A stretch of DNA of 64,000 nt from Tetramitus jugosus. Its lineage: Eukaryota; Heterolobosea; Eutetramitea; Acrasida; Vahlkampfiidae. The notes beneath the pieces are model-generated. The model ran no database searches. It saw nothing but the letters and a program-made list of their open reading frames with translations, and was not told where the DNA came from. Positions within the stretch are counted from its first letter, which is position 1, and every line of letters starts with the position of its first letter. Positions 28,673 through 38,139 of the stretch are shown here, in pieces. Location: NCBI GenBank assembly GCA_937625935.1, contig OW569358.1, positions 372,001-436,000 on the forward strand. The letters are read 5' to 3'. Position numbers and translations under genes: made by a program.

Positions 28673-29713
28673 TCAAACATCGAAGCGATTGGTATATGGC
28701 GTCTTTACACCCAATCGTCTCAACACTTGAACTGGCAATGCATAGGTAGGGTCGATCGTCTTCAAGCCTGACTCTGCTCTCATGAGTGACAGACCAGCAA
28801 TACCAAAGAACGTGTGGAAAACGTCAACCATGTTGCCAGGCTTGTCAGAAATACCTCCATTCTCATCGTCCTGACAATTCAAAATAAATGTCTTGAGTTT
28901 CTCTTGACTGATCCAGTGAAGCCTGTCCATAATGGCCAAACAGCTCAACACCCACCACGAATAGCACACATCAGACAATTTGCCCGGTCTTCCGTTCAAC
29001 CCACCATTCTCCTCCACTTGTCTCTCGCACAACCACCAACTCAAAGTATCCTGATCAATCCTGTCCAACGCACCAGCCACCGACAATGCACCCACACAGC
29101 AGAAAATTTGTCCAGCATGACTCTCTGCTCCAGGCACCGCACCGAATCCACCATCAAAGTTTTGACAGGACAACACATAATCGACAGCTGCTTCCACATT
29201 GATCCACTCACTCTTTTGTTCATTGGTCACATAACCCAACAGTGTCAACCCGTTCAGCACACAATACGAAAAACGAGTGTCCACCTCACCAAACTCATCT
29301 CCGACAAAACTGCCGTCCGGTTGCTGTAGATTTGCCATGTATTTTGCCACTTTTTTCGCATCGATCCTGTCCAACGCGTCCAACACGGCCAAAATCTGAA
29401 TGGCACTCAACGTGTACAACAAGTGAGCATCGTGTCGCACGTTGCCACCGAATCCTCCACTGCTCGTCTCATCATCAACATGTTGGCACGACAAGACAAA
29501 ATCAATAATTCCGTCTCTGTCCATTTGATCCACGTTTTGCAAGAGATCGAGTGCCGTAATGCCCCAATAGATGCCATTGATGCGCAAGTGTTCAGTCACA
29601 TAGTACTCGAATGTGTCTTGGCCCAGTTTGTCCAAGTTGACAATGTATTGAACGTGGAGAGGTCTGACAGTGTCAAATGGAGTAGGTTGGTTTGATGACG
29701 ATGATGATGCCAT
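28673..29713 (-). CDS. RABGGTB: Rab geranylgeranyltransferase beta subunit
   Basis: A single exon of 346 residues, start ATG 29713 (MASSSSSNQP). The same frame is open upstream to 29851, but that extension looks untranslated. The protein is built of alpha-alpha toroid prenyltransferase repeats (SCQNFDGGFG, LNGRPGKLSDVCYSWWVLSC, CQDDENGGISDKPGN). The zinc ligands Asp and Cys in LSDVCYSWW and His in DVFHTFFGIAGL are present. With the alpha subunit and Rab escort protein it attaches geranylgeranyl to C-terminal cysteines of Rab GTPases. The GG-x-x-x-(K/R)-P-x-K-x-x-D pattern and length favour the type II enzyme over farnesyl or GGTase-I beta subunits. It converges with MCMBP, the stops being 56 bases apart. 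Confidence 0.93.
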   Translation of the reverse strand: MASSSSSNQPTPFDTVRPLHVQYIVNLDKLGQDTFEYYVTEHLRINGIYWGITALDLLQNVDQMDRDGIIDFVLSCQHVDDETSSGGFGGNVRHDAHLLYTLSAIQILAVLDALDRIDAKKVAKYMANLQQPDGSFVGDEFGEVDTRFSYCVLNGLTLLGYVTNEQKSEWINVEAAVDYVLSCQNFDGGFGAVPGAESHAGQIFCCVGALSVAGALDRIDQDTLSWWLCERQVEENGGLNGRPGKLSDVCYSWWVLSCLAIMDRLHWISQEKLKTFILNCQDDENGGISDKPGNMVDVFHTFFGIAGLSLMRAESGLKTIDPTYALPVQVLRRLGVKTPYTNRFDV

Positions 29714-29937
29714 AATGATGATATGATTTGATGATGGATCTTGTTTTGGAGTTTTTTTGTTCAGGTGCGGAGAAACATATCCAAACAATCCCCACAAAAA
29801 ACAAGCACGAAAAAAGAATGCTGTGTTGCTCTTTTCCATAATGCCCAGCACACCAACACCCCTCGATCAGAAAAGGTTAAGAAAATCAAATTTTCGCTAC
29901 TTCGGCCAAAGTTGCGATACCATATTACTCGTATATC

Positions 29938-30010
29938 GGGGGCGTGGCTCAGTTGGTAGAGCGCTTCCTTAGCATGGAAGAGGTCCTGGGTTCGATTCCC
30001 GGCGCCTCCA
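29938..30010 (+). tRNA. tRNA-Ala (AGC)
   Basis: Fold: acceptor GGGGGCG/CGCCTCC with one G-U pair, D arm GCTCAGTTGGTAGAGC, anticodon arm CTTCC-TTAGCAT-GGAAG, T arm CTGGG-TTCGATT-CCCGG, discriminator A. No intron. It lies between the divergent RABGGTB and aminotransferase genes. Unlike the tRNAs of the island, it has no mobile element beside it. Confidence 0.95.
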
Positions 30011-30187
30011 CGATCTTTTGTCCAATCAGAATGCATCATTCAATCAAAATGAGCAATGTCGCCTGATCTGGATTGGAAAACATCGCACACCCTCTCAAAT
30101 TTCTTTATCCTATCCCACCCAAAACCTCCACCCTCTGAAAAAACCAAATTAAAACACGTGTGTAACACTTCTTCCAACAATCAAACA

Positions 30188-31486
30188 ATGACTAGCGAAC
30201 AACCTCAACAACAACAAGAACAAGAACAACCTCAGCTAAGAAAACCATCTTCATGGTCCAACATTAGTGCCAGCAAGAGCTCCATGCGCACATCCAATCC
30301 CATTCGTCTCATTGTCGATCAATTGGACCCTTCACAAGCCAACAAGAGCAAGCCACTCATTCCATTGAGCATTGGTGATCCAACAGTGTTTGGTAATTTG
30401 TCTACTCATGAATTTGTTCTTCAATCCATGGTCGAATCAGTCAACCATGGTGGTTACAATGGTTATGCTCATGCATGTGGTTACAAGGAAGCCAGAAGTG
30501 CAATTGCTGCAAAGTACTCGCAAAAATTTGAAAATCAAGATGGTGCATTTACGGATGAAGATGTCATTTTGGCGAGTGGATGCTCTGGTGCACTGGACAT
30601 GTGCTTGGATGTGTTGGCCAATGAAGGAGACAATATTTTGATCCCTACACCTGGATTTTCACTGTACAAGACACTGTGCGATCACAAGGGCATTGAAACG
30701 TATTTTTATCCGTTGATTGCGGAGAATGATTGGGAAGCGGATTTGAGTGCAATGAAAGAGTTGATTAATGAGAGAACGAGAGCCATTTTGATTAATAATC
30801 CTTCGAATCCATGTGGAAGTGTGTTTACAAGAAGACACATTATGGATATTTTGAAGGTGGCTGAAGAGTATTGTCTGCCTATTATTGCTGATGAGATTTA
30901 TGCGGATATGACGTTTGAGAAGGGTACGTTTGTGCCAGTGTATCAATTGACGAATACTGTGCCTGTTTTGACTGTTGGTGGTATTGCAAAGCAGTATTTG
31001 GTTCCTGGATGGAGAGTCGGATGGATTGTCGTTCACGATAGACAGGGATACTTTAAGGAGGTGAGACAGGGCCTAGGAAGATTGGCCACATTGATTCTAG
31101 GACCAAACACCATTGTTCAGGGAGCGTTGCCAAAGATTTTGAACGAGACTCCACAACAATTTTACGATGATTTAAACAATAGTCTCAAGGAGAGTGCTGA
31201 TTATACGTTTGAGCGAATTTCAAAGATTCGTGGACTGAATGTCATTCGACCAAGAGGAGCCATGTATTGCATGGTTGGTATTGAAGTTGGCAAATTCGGT
31301 GCTGAGATTACTGATGACGTCAGTTTCTCCAAGTTGTTGCTGCAAGAGGAATCAGTGTTTGTCTTACCTGGCCAATGCTTTAGAATGCCAAACTTCTTCA
31401 GAATCGTCATTTGTCCACCAAAGGCAAAGCTCGAGGAAGCATACGATCGCTTGGAACAATTTTGTATGCGTCGATATCAAGAATAA
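30188..31486 (+). CDS. Tyrosine/aromatic aminotransferase (PLP class I)
   Basis: A single exon of 432 residues, start ATG 30188 just before a Gln/Glu-rich leader. The fold-type I motifs are in order: GYNGYAHACGYKEARSAIA, ILASGCSGALDMCL, ILINNPSNPCGSVF (PLP-contacting Asn), IADEIYADM (Asp to the pyridine N) and GGIAKQYLVPGWRVGW, with the Schiff-base Lys at about residue 267. The last pattern, A-K-x-x-x-V-P-G-W-R, is typical of tyrosine aminotransferase. It would transfer the amino group of tyrosine or phenylalanine to 2-oxoglutarate in the cytosol. There is no targeting signal. A related plant-type aromatic or alanine-type specificity is possible. It converges with the thioredoxin reductase gene. 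Confidence 0.9.
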   Translation: MTSEQPQQQQEQEQPQLRKPSSWSNISASKSSMRTSNPIRLIVDQLDPSQANKSKPLIPLSIGDPTVFGNLSTHEFVLQSMVESVNHGGYNGYAHACGYKEARSAIAAKYSQKFENQDGAFTDEDVILASGCSGALDMCLDVLANEGDNILIPTPGFSLYKTLCDHKGIETYFYPLIAENDWEADLSAMKELINERTRAILINNPSNPCGSVFTRRHIMDILKVAEEYCLPIIADEIYADMTFEKGTFVPVYQLTNTVPVLTVGGIAKQYLVPGWRVGWIVVHDRQGYFKEVRQGLGRLATLILGPNTIVQGALPKILNETPQQFYDDLNNSLKESADYTFERISKIRGLNVIRPRGAMYCMVGIEVGKFGAEITDDVSFSKLLLQEESVFVLPGQCFRMPNFFRIVICPPKAKLEEAYDRLEQFCMRRYQE

Positions 31487-31578
31487 AACTTAGGGAGCTT
31501 TTTCAAAATTCAATTTATTGCTTGTGCTCACCGTTTCTGATTGATGCCTGCCTTCAGAGGCCAGTCCAAAGCAAAGTT

Positions 31579-31663
31579 GTTACCACTATTGTCAGAGCGT
31601 ATTCATTGTCTGCGGTATTGGTTGAGACGAGGGTTTATGAATACGTTCGTCATGTGCGGTAAC
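31579..31663 (-). promoter_or_regulatory. Candidate SECIS element of thioredoxin reductase
   Basis: On the minus strand, 78 bases after the stop codon, helix I pairs GTTACCGCAC with GTGGTAAC. The SECIS core follows as ATGA (31650-31653) opposite TGAC (31591-31594). Helix II is the perfect CGTATTCAT/ATGAATACG, and the apical region starts with AAA. GTCT and AGAC inside the loop can form the extra short stem of a type II SECIS. The order ATGA, stem, AA, stem, GA is the eukaryotic consensus. The fold was worked out by hand and not scored. Confidence 0.7.
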
Positions 31664-31740
31664 TTTCACCTCGAACACATCAATAACATACTAAAGCTTG
31701 CACAATCCATTCACCTGCTGGACATTTCAGACCAGCAGGT

Positions 31741-33420
31741 TTAACCTCAGCATGATGTAGACTCGGTAACCCCATACACGAGTCCAGTCATTTCTTCGGC
31801 TGTTGTTGGATGAATACCAACAGTATCATCGAAATCTTGCTTTGTTGGATTGAATCTCATTGCGATACCGACTCCTTGAGTCACTTCACCAGCATTTGGT
31901 CCACAGTAATGGAATCCGAGCACTCTTTCATCATTATCCTTTGTACAAATGAGTTTTATGAAGGCTTGATCTGTCGATTTTCTTGGACCGAGACTGTACT
32001 CCAATACATAGTAACTCTTCTTGTAAACCTTGATATTGTCCTCTCCAAACTTTTTCACTGCGTCCTCCTCAGACAAGCCACATGCACCATATTCCAATGG
32101 AGTGAAAACAGTTGTTGGAACAAGATTAAAGTCCATCTTCTTTGTACTTCCTGCATAAAATCTCTGAACAAGCAAACGACCAGTCTTAATAGCCACAGGT
32201 GTCAATTCTAATCCACCGGCAATAATATCACCGATTGCATAAATGTGTGGTACAGATGTCTGTTGATACTCGTTTGTTAAAATCTTCTTGTCCTTCATCT
32301 TCATGTCAAACATGTCAAGATGCAGTGCTTTCACATCAGCATATCTTCCAATTGCAAAAAATACAGTATCGAACAGTTCACTAGACTCTTCCTTGGTAAA
32401 TGCGTGGGTGTATGTAACTTGCAACTTTCCATCGTCCAATTTTTGAATCGCCTTCAAATTATAAGGCTGCAAGAAGCGAGTTCCATGCTGTTGCATATGA
32501 ATGGTAATCTTGTCTGCACATTCACCGTCGAAACCTCTGAGAATATACTCTCTGACCATCACAGTAGTGTCACATCCAACACCGTGCAAGAATCCAGCAC
32601 ATTCCAATGCGACATAGGCAGCACCAACAACCAATGTCTTACCAGGGTTCTTCTTCAAATAAAAAATATCGTCGCTAGTGATTCCGTGCTCATAGCCAGG
32701 CACCCACTCTGGTAGAGAGGGACGACCACCAACAGCAATCACAAATCGACGAGCAGAGAACCTTTGTTTCTTCTCAAACTTTGTTCCCATCTTGAATGTA
32801 GCTTCTACAGTGTGCTTGTCCACAAACACAGCATATGCATTGTGATACTTGACACCACTCTCTGCCAAATCACCCAAATAACCAAAGTTGATACTCTTAA
32901 TGTATTGACCAACATTGGCAATCATTGTGGACCAATCATGATTCACATGATGATTGGATGACTCACCACCAGATGGCAAACTCCATCCAAAGTTTGCACT
33001 CTCTTCCACCTTCTCTCCATAGATGGAAGCAGTGTGCATGAGCTTTTTTGGAATGCAACCAACGTTGACACATGTTCCACCGAGACCCCATTTGGTTCCC
33101 TTTGGAGATGGCTTCACAAAGTCAAAACAGGCCACTCTTTCTCTACCGTCCTCATTCTCACCATACTTGTTCTTGAGAAGCTTTGCGGCTTCTTTGGCAC
33201 AGGCTAGACCACCTGATCCTCCACCAATAACAATGAGATCATAATCAAATCCGTGATTTGTCTCTGGTAGTTCAGTGTCTTGGGTTCGGTGTCACGACAG
33301 ATGGAGAAGTAGGTGGTGTCAGTTTCAACAAATCATGAAAAAAACATTAAAGAAGATTTTTTTTGCTTTCTTTAGCTTTTAATATTTGAATCACTTACCA
33401 ATCATATTTGTGTTGGACAT
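31741..33420 (-). CDS. Thioredoxin reductase, selenoprotein with C-terminal Cys-Sec-Gly
   Basis: Two exons, 33399-33420 and 31741-33278, give 519 residues including Sec. The 120-nt intron (GTAAGT...CCAAG) splits a codon and joins MSNTNMI to DTELPETNHGFDYDLIV. Domains: FAD loop DLIVIGGGSGGLA, redox disulfide GGTCVNVGCIPKK, NADPH-binding GKTLVVGAAYVALECAGF and the dimer domain with GIHPTTAEE. After ESTSC the frame meets TGA (31747-31749), then GGT and TAA, so the end reads Ser-Cys-Sec-Gly. That is the known C-terminal redox centre of high-Mr thioredoxin reductases, and a SECIS-like fold follows. Read as a plain stop, the enzyme would lack the centre that passes electrons to thioredoxin. No targeting signal is evident in this model. 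Confidence 0.88.
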
Positions 33421-33619
33421 GTTGACAACTTGTTGTTGATCTACCCTTCTCTTCTTTGCTTGCTTTTCTTCGAAAATGGTTTTGCGACACACAACAACGA
33501 AAAATACGAGCAGAAAGAGTTGTTTTGCTGTGTTTCGAGAGGGAGATCGCGCCAAAATATTGCGCACGTTTATGGTTGAAAAAAATAGACCCAGTCCAGA
33601 GCTTTTCGATCGAAATTTA

Positions 33620-33970
33620 TTAGACTCCCTGGAACCCTTCATTCCTCAGACACATCTTGTGAGCTTCAATCAAATGTTTACAATCTTCATGTTCCTGTCC
33701 ATACTGCACCAAACATGCATCTCTCACCTTCTTTGTGTCTGGACAGCTGCAACAAATCTTTTTGGCGGGCGTTTTTGGGTTCTCACTCAACTCCTTTTGT
33801 ATCTTCTCAATGTATTCCTCTTTTGTGTTATATCCCATGCACATGTTGTGAGCTTGAATGAAGAATTGACATTTGGATTCATCACCACTGTTGAACATGC
33901 ATTCGTCTCTTGCTTGCTTTGTGATTGGGCAGTCACAGCATGGTTTCTTTGTAATGGTTGTTGTGCTCAT
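33620..33970 (-). CDS. Cox17 copper chaperone with two tandem Cox17 domains
   Basis: A single exon of 116 residues, start ATG 33970. Domain 1 (residues 9-48) has [16 protein letters not shown] and QAHNMCM. Domain 2 (70-112) has [15 protein letters not shown] and [13 protein letters not shown]. Each carries the CC-x-C copper site and twin Cx9C spacing (C14-x9-C24 and C34-x9-C44; C76-x9-C86 and C97-x9-C107). Cox17 delivers Cu(I) to Sco1 and Cox11 in the mitochondrial intermembrane space and is normally a single domain of about 63-70 residues. The second copy is closer to the consensus (ETKK-like and IEAHK). The gene lies 200 bases upstream of thioredoxin reductase on the same strand. Confidence 0.9.
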   Translation of the reverse strand: MSTTTITKKPCCDCPITKQARDECMFNSGDESKCQFFIQAHNMCMGYNTKEEYIEKIQKELSENPKTPAKKICCSCPDTKKVRDACLVQYGQEHEDCKHLIEAHKMCLRNEGFQGV

Positions 33971-34179
33971 TGTTGTTTTTCAGTTTGTTGTTATTATTTC
34001 GTTGTTGTTCGTGTGAATTCTTGGTTTTGTTGCTGCTTTTAGGTTTAGAAACCGGAGCTTTTTGTTGTTGGATGATTATCCGCAATGTGCGATAGAAGAA
34101 GAATGGAAGACCAAGACAACTGTAGCTACAGCTCCTGTCACAGAATACAGGCACTGTGTTTCAAAAGGATATGAGAGTT

Positions 34180-34992
34180 TTATTTGTTCTTGCGCACAAG
34201 GACCTTCTTCATCACAATTTTTCCTTCCATCAGAGATTCATCTTCATCAACCTCTTCAATTTCTTCAAATTCGTCATCGTTGTCATCGTTGTCATCATTG
34301 CCTTCTTCTTCTTCATCATCTTCTTCATCATCTTCCTCATCCTCTTCATCCTCTTCATCCTCATCTTCTTGATCTTCACCTTCTTCATCATCATCATCTT
34401 CTGCTTCATTGTCCTTTTCTGTTTCTTCTTGTTGTTCCTCACGATCATCATCATCGACATCGTCGTCATCCTCTTCTTCATTGTCTTCTTCATCTTCATC
34501 TTCTCCTTCACTGTCACTTGCTTCACCTCTCATTCTTCGTCTCTCCTTTCTCTGCAAATACTCTGTCTGATCAATCTCTCTCAGAATAGTCTTTTGTTTT
34601 CTGAGTGGCAATGCAGCCAATTGTTCAGCCAACCTTTGCACTTCCTTCTTATCTTCCATTCTCTTAATTTGTTGATCGACCAATCCACCACCTTCGTCCT
34701 TTGTTTGACACTTTGCACAAATTTTGTGTTGAATGGCACATGGGTCACAGACGACGTGATAGGCAAGTGTTATATTTTTTTGATCGCACTTGTTGCATTT
34801 TCGGGGTTGAACCAGAGGTTTGTACTTTCGGTATTGCTTCTTCCATTCGATGATATCATGACACTTTTGACAGAGTCCTCTGTTGGGCGTTCGGAGAATC
34901 TTTTGAGTCTTTTTGGAGCCCTTGTTGTGTTTGAATGCGTGTGTGTTTTGATGGAAACCTGGTCTTTTTCCGGTTCCTTTTGGTTGAGGCAT
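34180..34992 (-). CDS. C9orf85/DUF2039-family zinc-binding protein with acidic tail
   Basis: A single exon of 270 residues, start ATG 34992. The N-terminal 100 residues match the DUF2039 family: RPGFHQNTHAFKHNKGSKKT, then GLCQKCHDIIEWKKQYRKYK, then KCNKCDQKN and CDPCAIQHKICAKC. The paired CxxC motifs suggest two zinc sites. A long Asp/Glu run follows (about 160-250), ending in EGKIVMKKVLVRKNK. The family is widespread in eukaryotes and its role is unclear. The acidic tail far exceeds that of human C9orf85 (about 179 residues). The DNA of the tail is a dense TCATCTTCTTCATC-type repeat on the plus strand, prone to length change. Confidence 0.85.
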   Translation of the reverse strand: MPQPKGTGKRPGFHQNTHAFKHNKGSKKTQKILRTPNRGLCQKCHDIIEWKKQYRKYKPLVQPRKCNKCDQKNITLAYHVVCDPCAIQHKICAKCQTKDEGGGLVDQQIKRMEDKKEVQRLAEQLAALPLRKQKTILREIDQTEYLQRKERRRMRGEASDSEGEDEDEEDNEEEDDDDVDDDDREEQQEETEKDNEAEDDDDEEGEDQEDEDEEDEEDEEDDEEDDEEEEGNDDNDDNDDEFEEIEEVDEDESLMEGKIVMKKVLVRKNK

Positions 34993-35522
34993 TGCTGTCT
35001 TGTTGTTTTCTTGTTGTTGTTGTCGCTGTTTTGGGGTGCAGGTAGTTCAACAGAGAAAATGTGTGAAATTCAAGGAATTGATTGAAGTTCAAAGACGAAA
35101 CAGTGACACAAGATTTTTCAGACCAAGTCGGACCAAGATCTTTTTGGTTCATCACCAAAGAACGAGCGGTCTGTTTGATAAGACTTCACAACTCAATTTC
35201 TTGAAGTTGATGTAATACAAGTCGAACCTATAACCCTTCCACTGGAAATGCAAGATTTTGAAGGTGTCGATTTATGCCCAAAATCGTAGAAGAACTTTTC
35301 GCGGTTGTCGGAGGAGAATCAGACAAAATATCGCCTGTCGATTTCGTAAGTTCATGGCCTTTCGAATATCACGGTGGAAGGAACTTATTCAGTACATTTC
35401 ACAATTAAGGTGAGAGCTATCCGTTATTAAGCGCTGCCAATTAGCACGACAAACAGAACACCCAAACAAACAAACAAAAGCAATTCTCCAGCAAAAAGAA
35501 CTGAACTAATTACTCACATATC
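34993..35522. other. Spacer between divergent genes
   Basis: This 530-base region separates the DUF2039 and TM2 genes. Only short frames occur. It presumably contains both promoters, with (CAAACAAACAAA) near the TM2 start. Nothing else is supported. Confidence 0.4.
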
Positions 35523-35987
35523 ATGTCAATCACAAAGAGTCACTTGCAAACTGTTGGAATCATCTACTTGGTGATTGTTATCTCAGCTGCTGTCTGCGCA
35601 GCACTCACTCTCGGTGTTGCCTCCTGGTTGCCATCGACCCCTGTTGTTGCTGCTGTTGAGGAAGTTTCTGCCTTGTCAGAGTCATTCGGTATTTATGGTA
35701 CCTATGCTGCCAATGCCATTGAAAGAGTCATGAACACAACTGAGGACGACAAGTACTGTCCAAAGAAACCAAGTGAAAAGAAGAAGAGCAAGCTCGTTGT
35801 TTTCTTGTTGGCCTTCTTCACTGGTTCATGGGGTGTTGATCGTTTCTACACAGGATATACAGCTCAAGGTGTCTTCAAGATTTTGACCTTGGGTGGATTG
35901 GGCATTTGGAATTTGGTTGACTGGGCATTGGTTCTAGCCAACAAGAGACACATGAAGAATGGATGTCCATTCTATCAAGATATGTAA
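35523..35987 (+). CDS. TM2-domain membrane protein
   Basis: A single exon of 154 residues. An N-terminal hydrophobic segment (VGIIYLVIVISAAVCAALTL) is followed by a polar loop with a possible N-glycosylation site (NTT). The TM2 domain comes next: SKLVVFLLAFFTGSWGVDRF, an intervening YTGYTAQGVFKILTLGG and a second helix GIWNLVDWALVL. The conserved G-x-x-x-x-DRF turn between the two helices is present (GVDRFY). TM2 proteins occur in animals, protists and bacteria and their molecular role is not settled. The extra N-terminal helix could be an uncleaved signal anchor. Confidence 0.85.
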   Translation: MSITKSHLQTVGIIYLVIVISAAVCAALTLGVASWLPSTPVVAAVEEVSALSESFGIYGTYAANAIERVMNTTEDDKYCPKKPSEKKKSKLVVFLLAFFTGSWGVDRFYTGYTAQGVFKILTLGGLGIWNLVDWALVLANKRHMKNGCPFYQDM

Positions 35988-36220
35988 GCGTGCCTGGGAC
36001 AGCAGCACAGCTGGGCACACAACTCAACTGCCACCGATCCGACCACACAAAAGTTCTCATTTTCATGTAAAGCACTTCATTTTCCCGACTTGTCTGTCAC
36101 CTGTCTTGTCACAAAAAACGATTCGACATCCTCGCACAAAATCATTTTCGCTTCCAAACTCAAGAAACCCAAGCAACACAGAATCATTCAAAAGCACAAC
36201 ACTCCTTAACTGTACAAAAA

Positions 36221-38102
36221 ATGTCTACCGTACCACTGTACTTTTATCTCAAGAACATCCCAGCATCCGACTCTGAACCCTTCCAGATCAAATTCCAAGA
36301 CCAGGTCATTTTTGAGAGCAAAACTGATATAACGTCACAGGTGGAACACGTGGTGAGAATTGAAGAGCCAACACATGCTTCCTATCATCGCATCTACCTT
36401 CACATCTTGATTCCAATGTGTGACATTGATGAGTTGAGTCAGTACAATTTGACTGAGATGGGCACTCACTTTGAAATTTCAACAGTGAGTTTGAAGATTA
36501 AGATCAAGCAGGGATTTAACTCTGAGTTTAGTACAACGAGCGAGAGAGTGTTGATTGATGATCAGAAAAAGTTTGATGTTGATGAAAAGTAAGTCAATGA
36601 CACACACATTCATTGTTGCCTTGTTTTCAATAGCTATGGTTATGCAGGACTTTTTTTTTCTGACGTGTGATTGACTGATTTTTTTTATTGTTAACAGAAC
36701 GGGAGAAGTGTTTTACAAGTACAATAAGCCAGCATACATGAGAGAGGGTTATGAGAAGCCACCAAGCAAATCTGCAAAAGCAAATGCTGAACTGCAAGAA
36801 GAAAACAAGAAGAACTTTGAAACTTCGAGCACTAGAGTGTGGTTCCATCTCAGTGGTATTGAAGCTTCTGATCAAGAACCTTTTAGCTTAACTGTTGAGA
36901 ATCAAAGAGTGTTCAAGTGGAGTAAACCAATTGGAAAGAGACAACAATTCCCAGTGTACATTAAAAAGAGTGATACAAGTGCAAAGAATCATGTGATTGA
37001 ATTGAAGATTGACATTCCAATGCTCGGTATCGAAGGTGCACTCTCTACTTTTAACTTGACTGAAAACGGACAACAAATCATGATTGCTGTGATTGACGAC
37101 GGAACCAATGTCAAGATTTTGCAGGCAGATGCGCGCGATAAGTTGCCAAACTACGATGATCAATATAATCCAAAGGATTACGTCGAAGAGAAGAAGACTG
37201 TGTCAAGCTCTAGCGCACCATCTACTTCTTCGTCTTATGCATCTCCATCAAAGTCTGTCTCCTCCAGCAGTCAATCCTCCATTCCAGTCTTCTTCTATGC
37301 AGGCAACATTCCAGCCAGTTCTCAAGAACCATTCAGATTGAGTGTCAATGAACAATTGTTGTACGAATCAAAGAAGAATATTGGCAAGGATGAGATTGTG
37401 ACTGCAATCGCTGAACTCCCAGCACCAAACAAGGGCTCTGACCACATTATTCTCGTTCGTTTTGAAATTCCAAGCAGAGGTGTCGATGCTGAGCAACAGT
37501 TCAACTTGACACGCAATGGTGCATACATCATGATCAAGTTGACCGAGGAGAATGGTGATGAGAGAGTGAGTCTTCAACAACAGCACAGAAATGTGTATGG
37601 TGGTCCAGAGCCAAAGTCTACTCCCAAAACTAGCTCTCTACCAGACACTGAAACTGTCTTCTTCTATTTGAACAACATTCCTGCTTCGACCACTCAACCA
37701 TTCGAATTGTTGATCAATGGTCAACCATTCTATCACACAACTGACGACATGAGTGTTGGTGATAAGAAGCATCAAATTGCATCATTCGAGGGAAGAATGC
37801 CAAAGCCAAAGTCTGGTGATCATGTTGTTCAATTCACTGCTCGAGTGCCAGTCATTTCTAGAGATCAAATTTCTGTTGAGATGAACTTGACAAAGAATGG
37901 CAAGTATGTCAAGGTGTTTGTCGATGAACAAAAGAAGATTCACATGATCCAAGGCAGAAATGACCAATTCGCAGAACCTATCGGAACTGAGCCTACTATT
38001 GATTATATCAAGGAAATTGAAACTTTGGCTTCTTTGATGCAATCTGGTATTTTGACCAAGGATGAATTCGAACAAAAGAAGAGAAAGATCTTGGGTCTTT
38101 AA
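36221..38102 (+). CDS. Protein with four tandem beta-rich repeats and a C-terminal SHOCT-like motif
   Basis: Two exons, 36221-36588 and 36698-38102, give 590 residues. The 109-nt intron starts GTAAGT, and the split Lys codon restores DEKTGEVFY. Four repeats of about 100 residues begin near 3, 168, 317 and 442. Shared landmarks are F-Y-L-x-N-I-P-A-S-x-x-x-P-F near the start, a central D-H-x-I-x-L and the end signature F-N-L-T-x-N-G. A Ser-rich linker (about 290-315) splits the pairs. Residues 559-588 (IKEIETLASLMQSGILTKDE and FEQKKRKIL) match the SHOCT pattern, a short helical hairpin common in bacteria. I do not recognise the repeat family. No signal or membrane segment is seen, so it is probably cytosolic. 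Confidence 0.8.
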
Positions 38103-38139
38103 GTAAATAAATTACATTTGTAAAATAGTTCGTCCTCTA

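Noticed and set aside
28673-29851. RABGGTB start at 29851
   Set aside because: The extra 46 residues are hydrophobic and Cys-rich, unlike any prenyltransferase beta subunit. MASSSSS at 29713 fits the family length.
30056-30187. Longer N-terminus for the aminotransferase
   Set aside because: The frame is open from 30056, but ATG 30188 is followed by the Gln-rich leader typical here, and the upstream part does not resemble a targeting peptide. It also begins too near tRNA-Ala.
31747-31749. TGA read as the true stop of thioredoxin reductase
   Set aside because: The next codons give Gly then stop, completing the family C-terminus, and a SECIS-like fold follows. Termination there would remove the redox centre.
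34156-35085. 309-codon plus-strand frame rich in Ile, Phe and Leu
   Set aside because: It is the antisense of the DUF2039 acidic repeat, where GAT/GAA codons read as ATC/TTC. It would be an artefact membrane protein.
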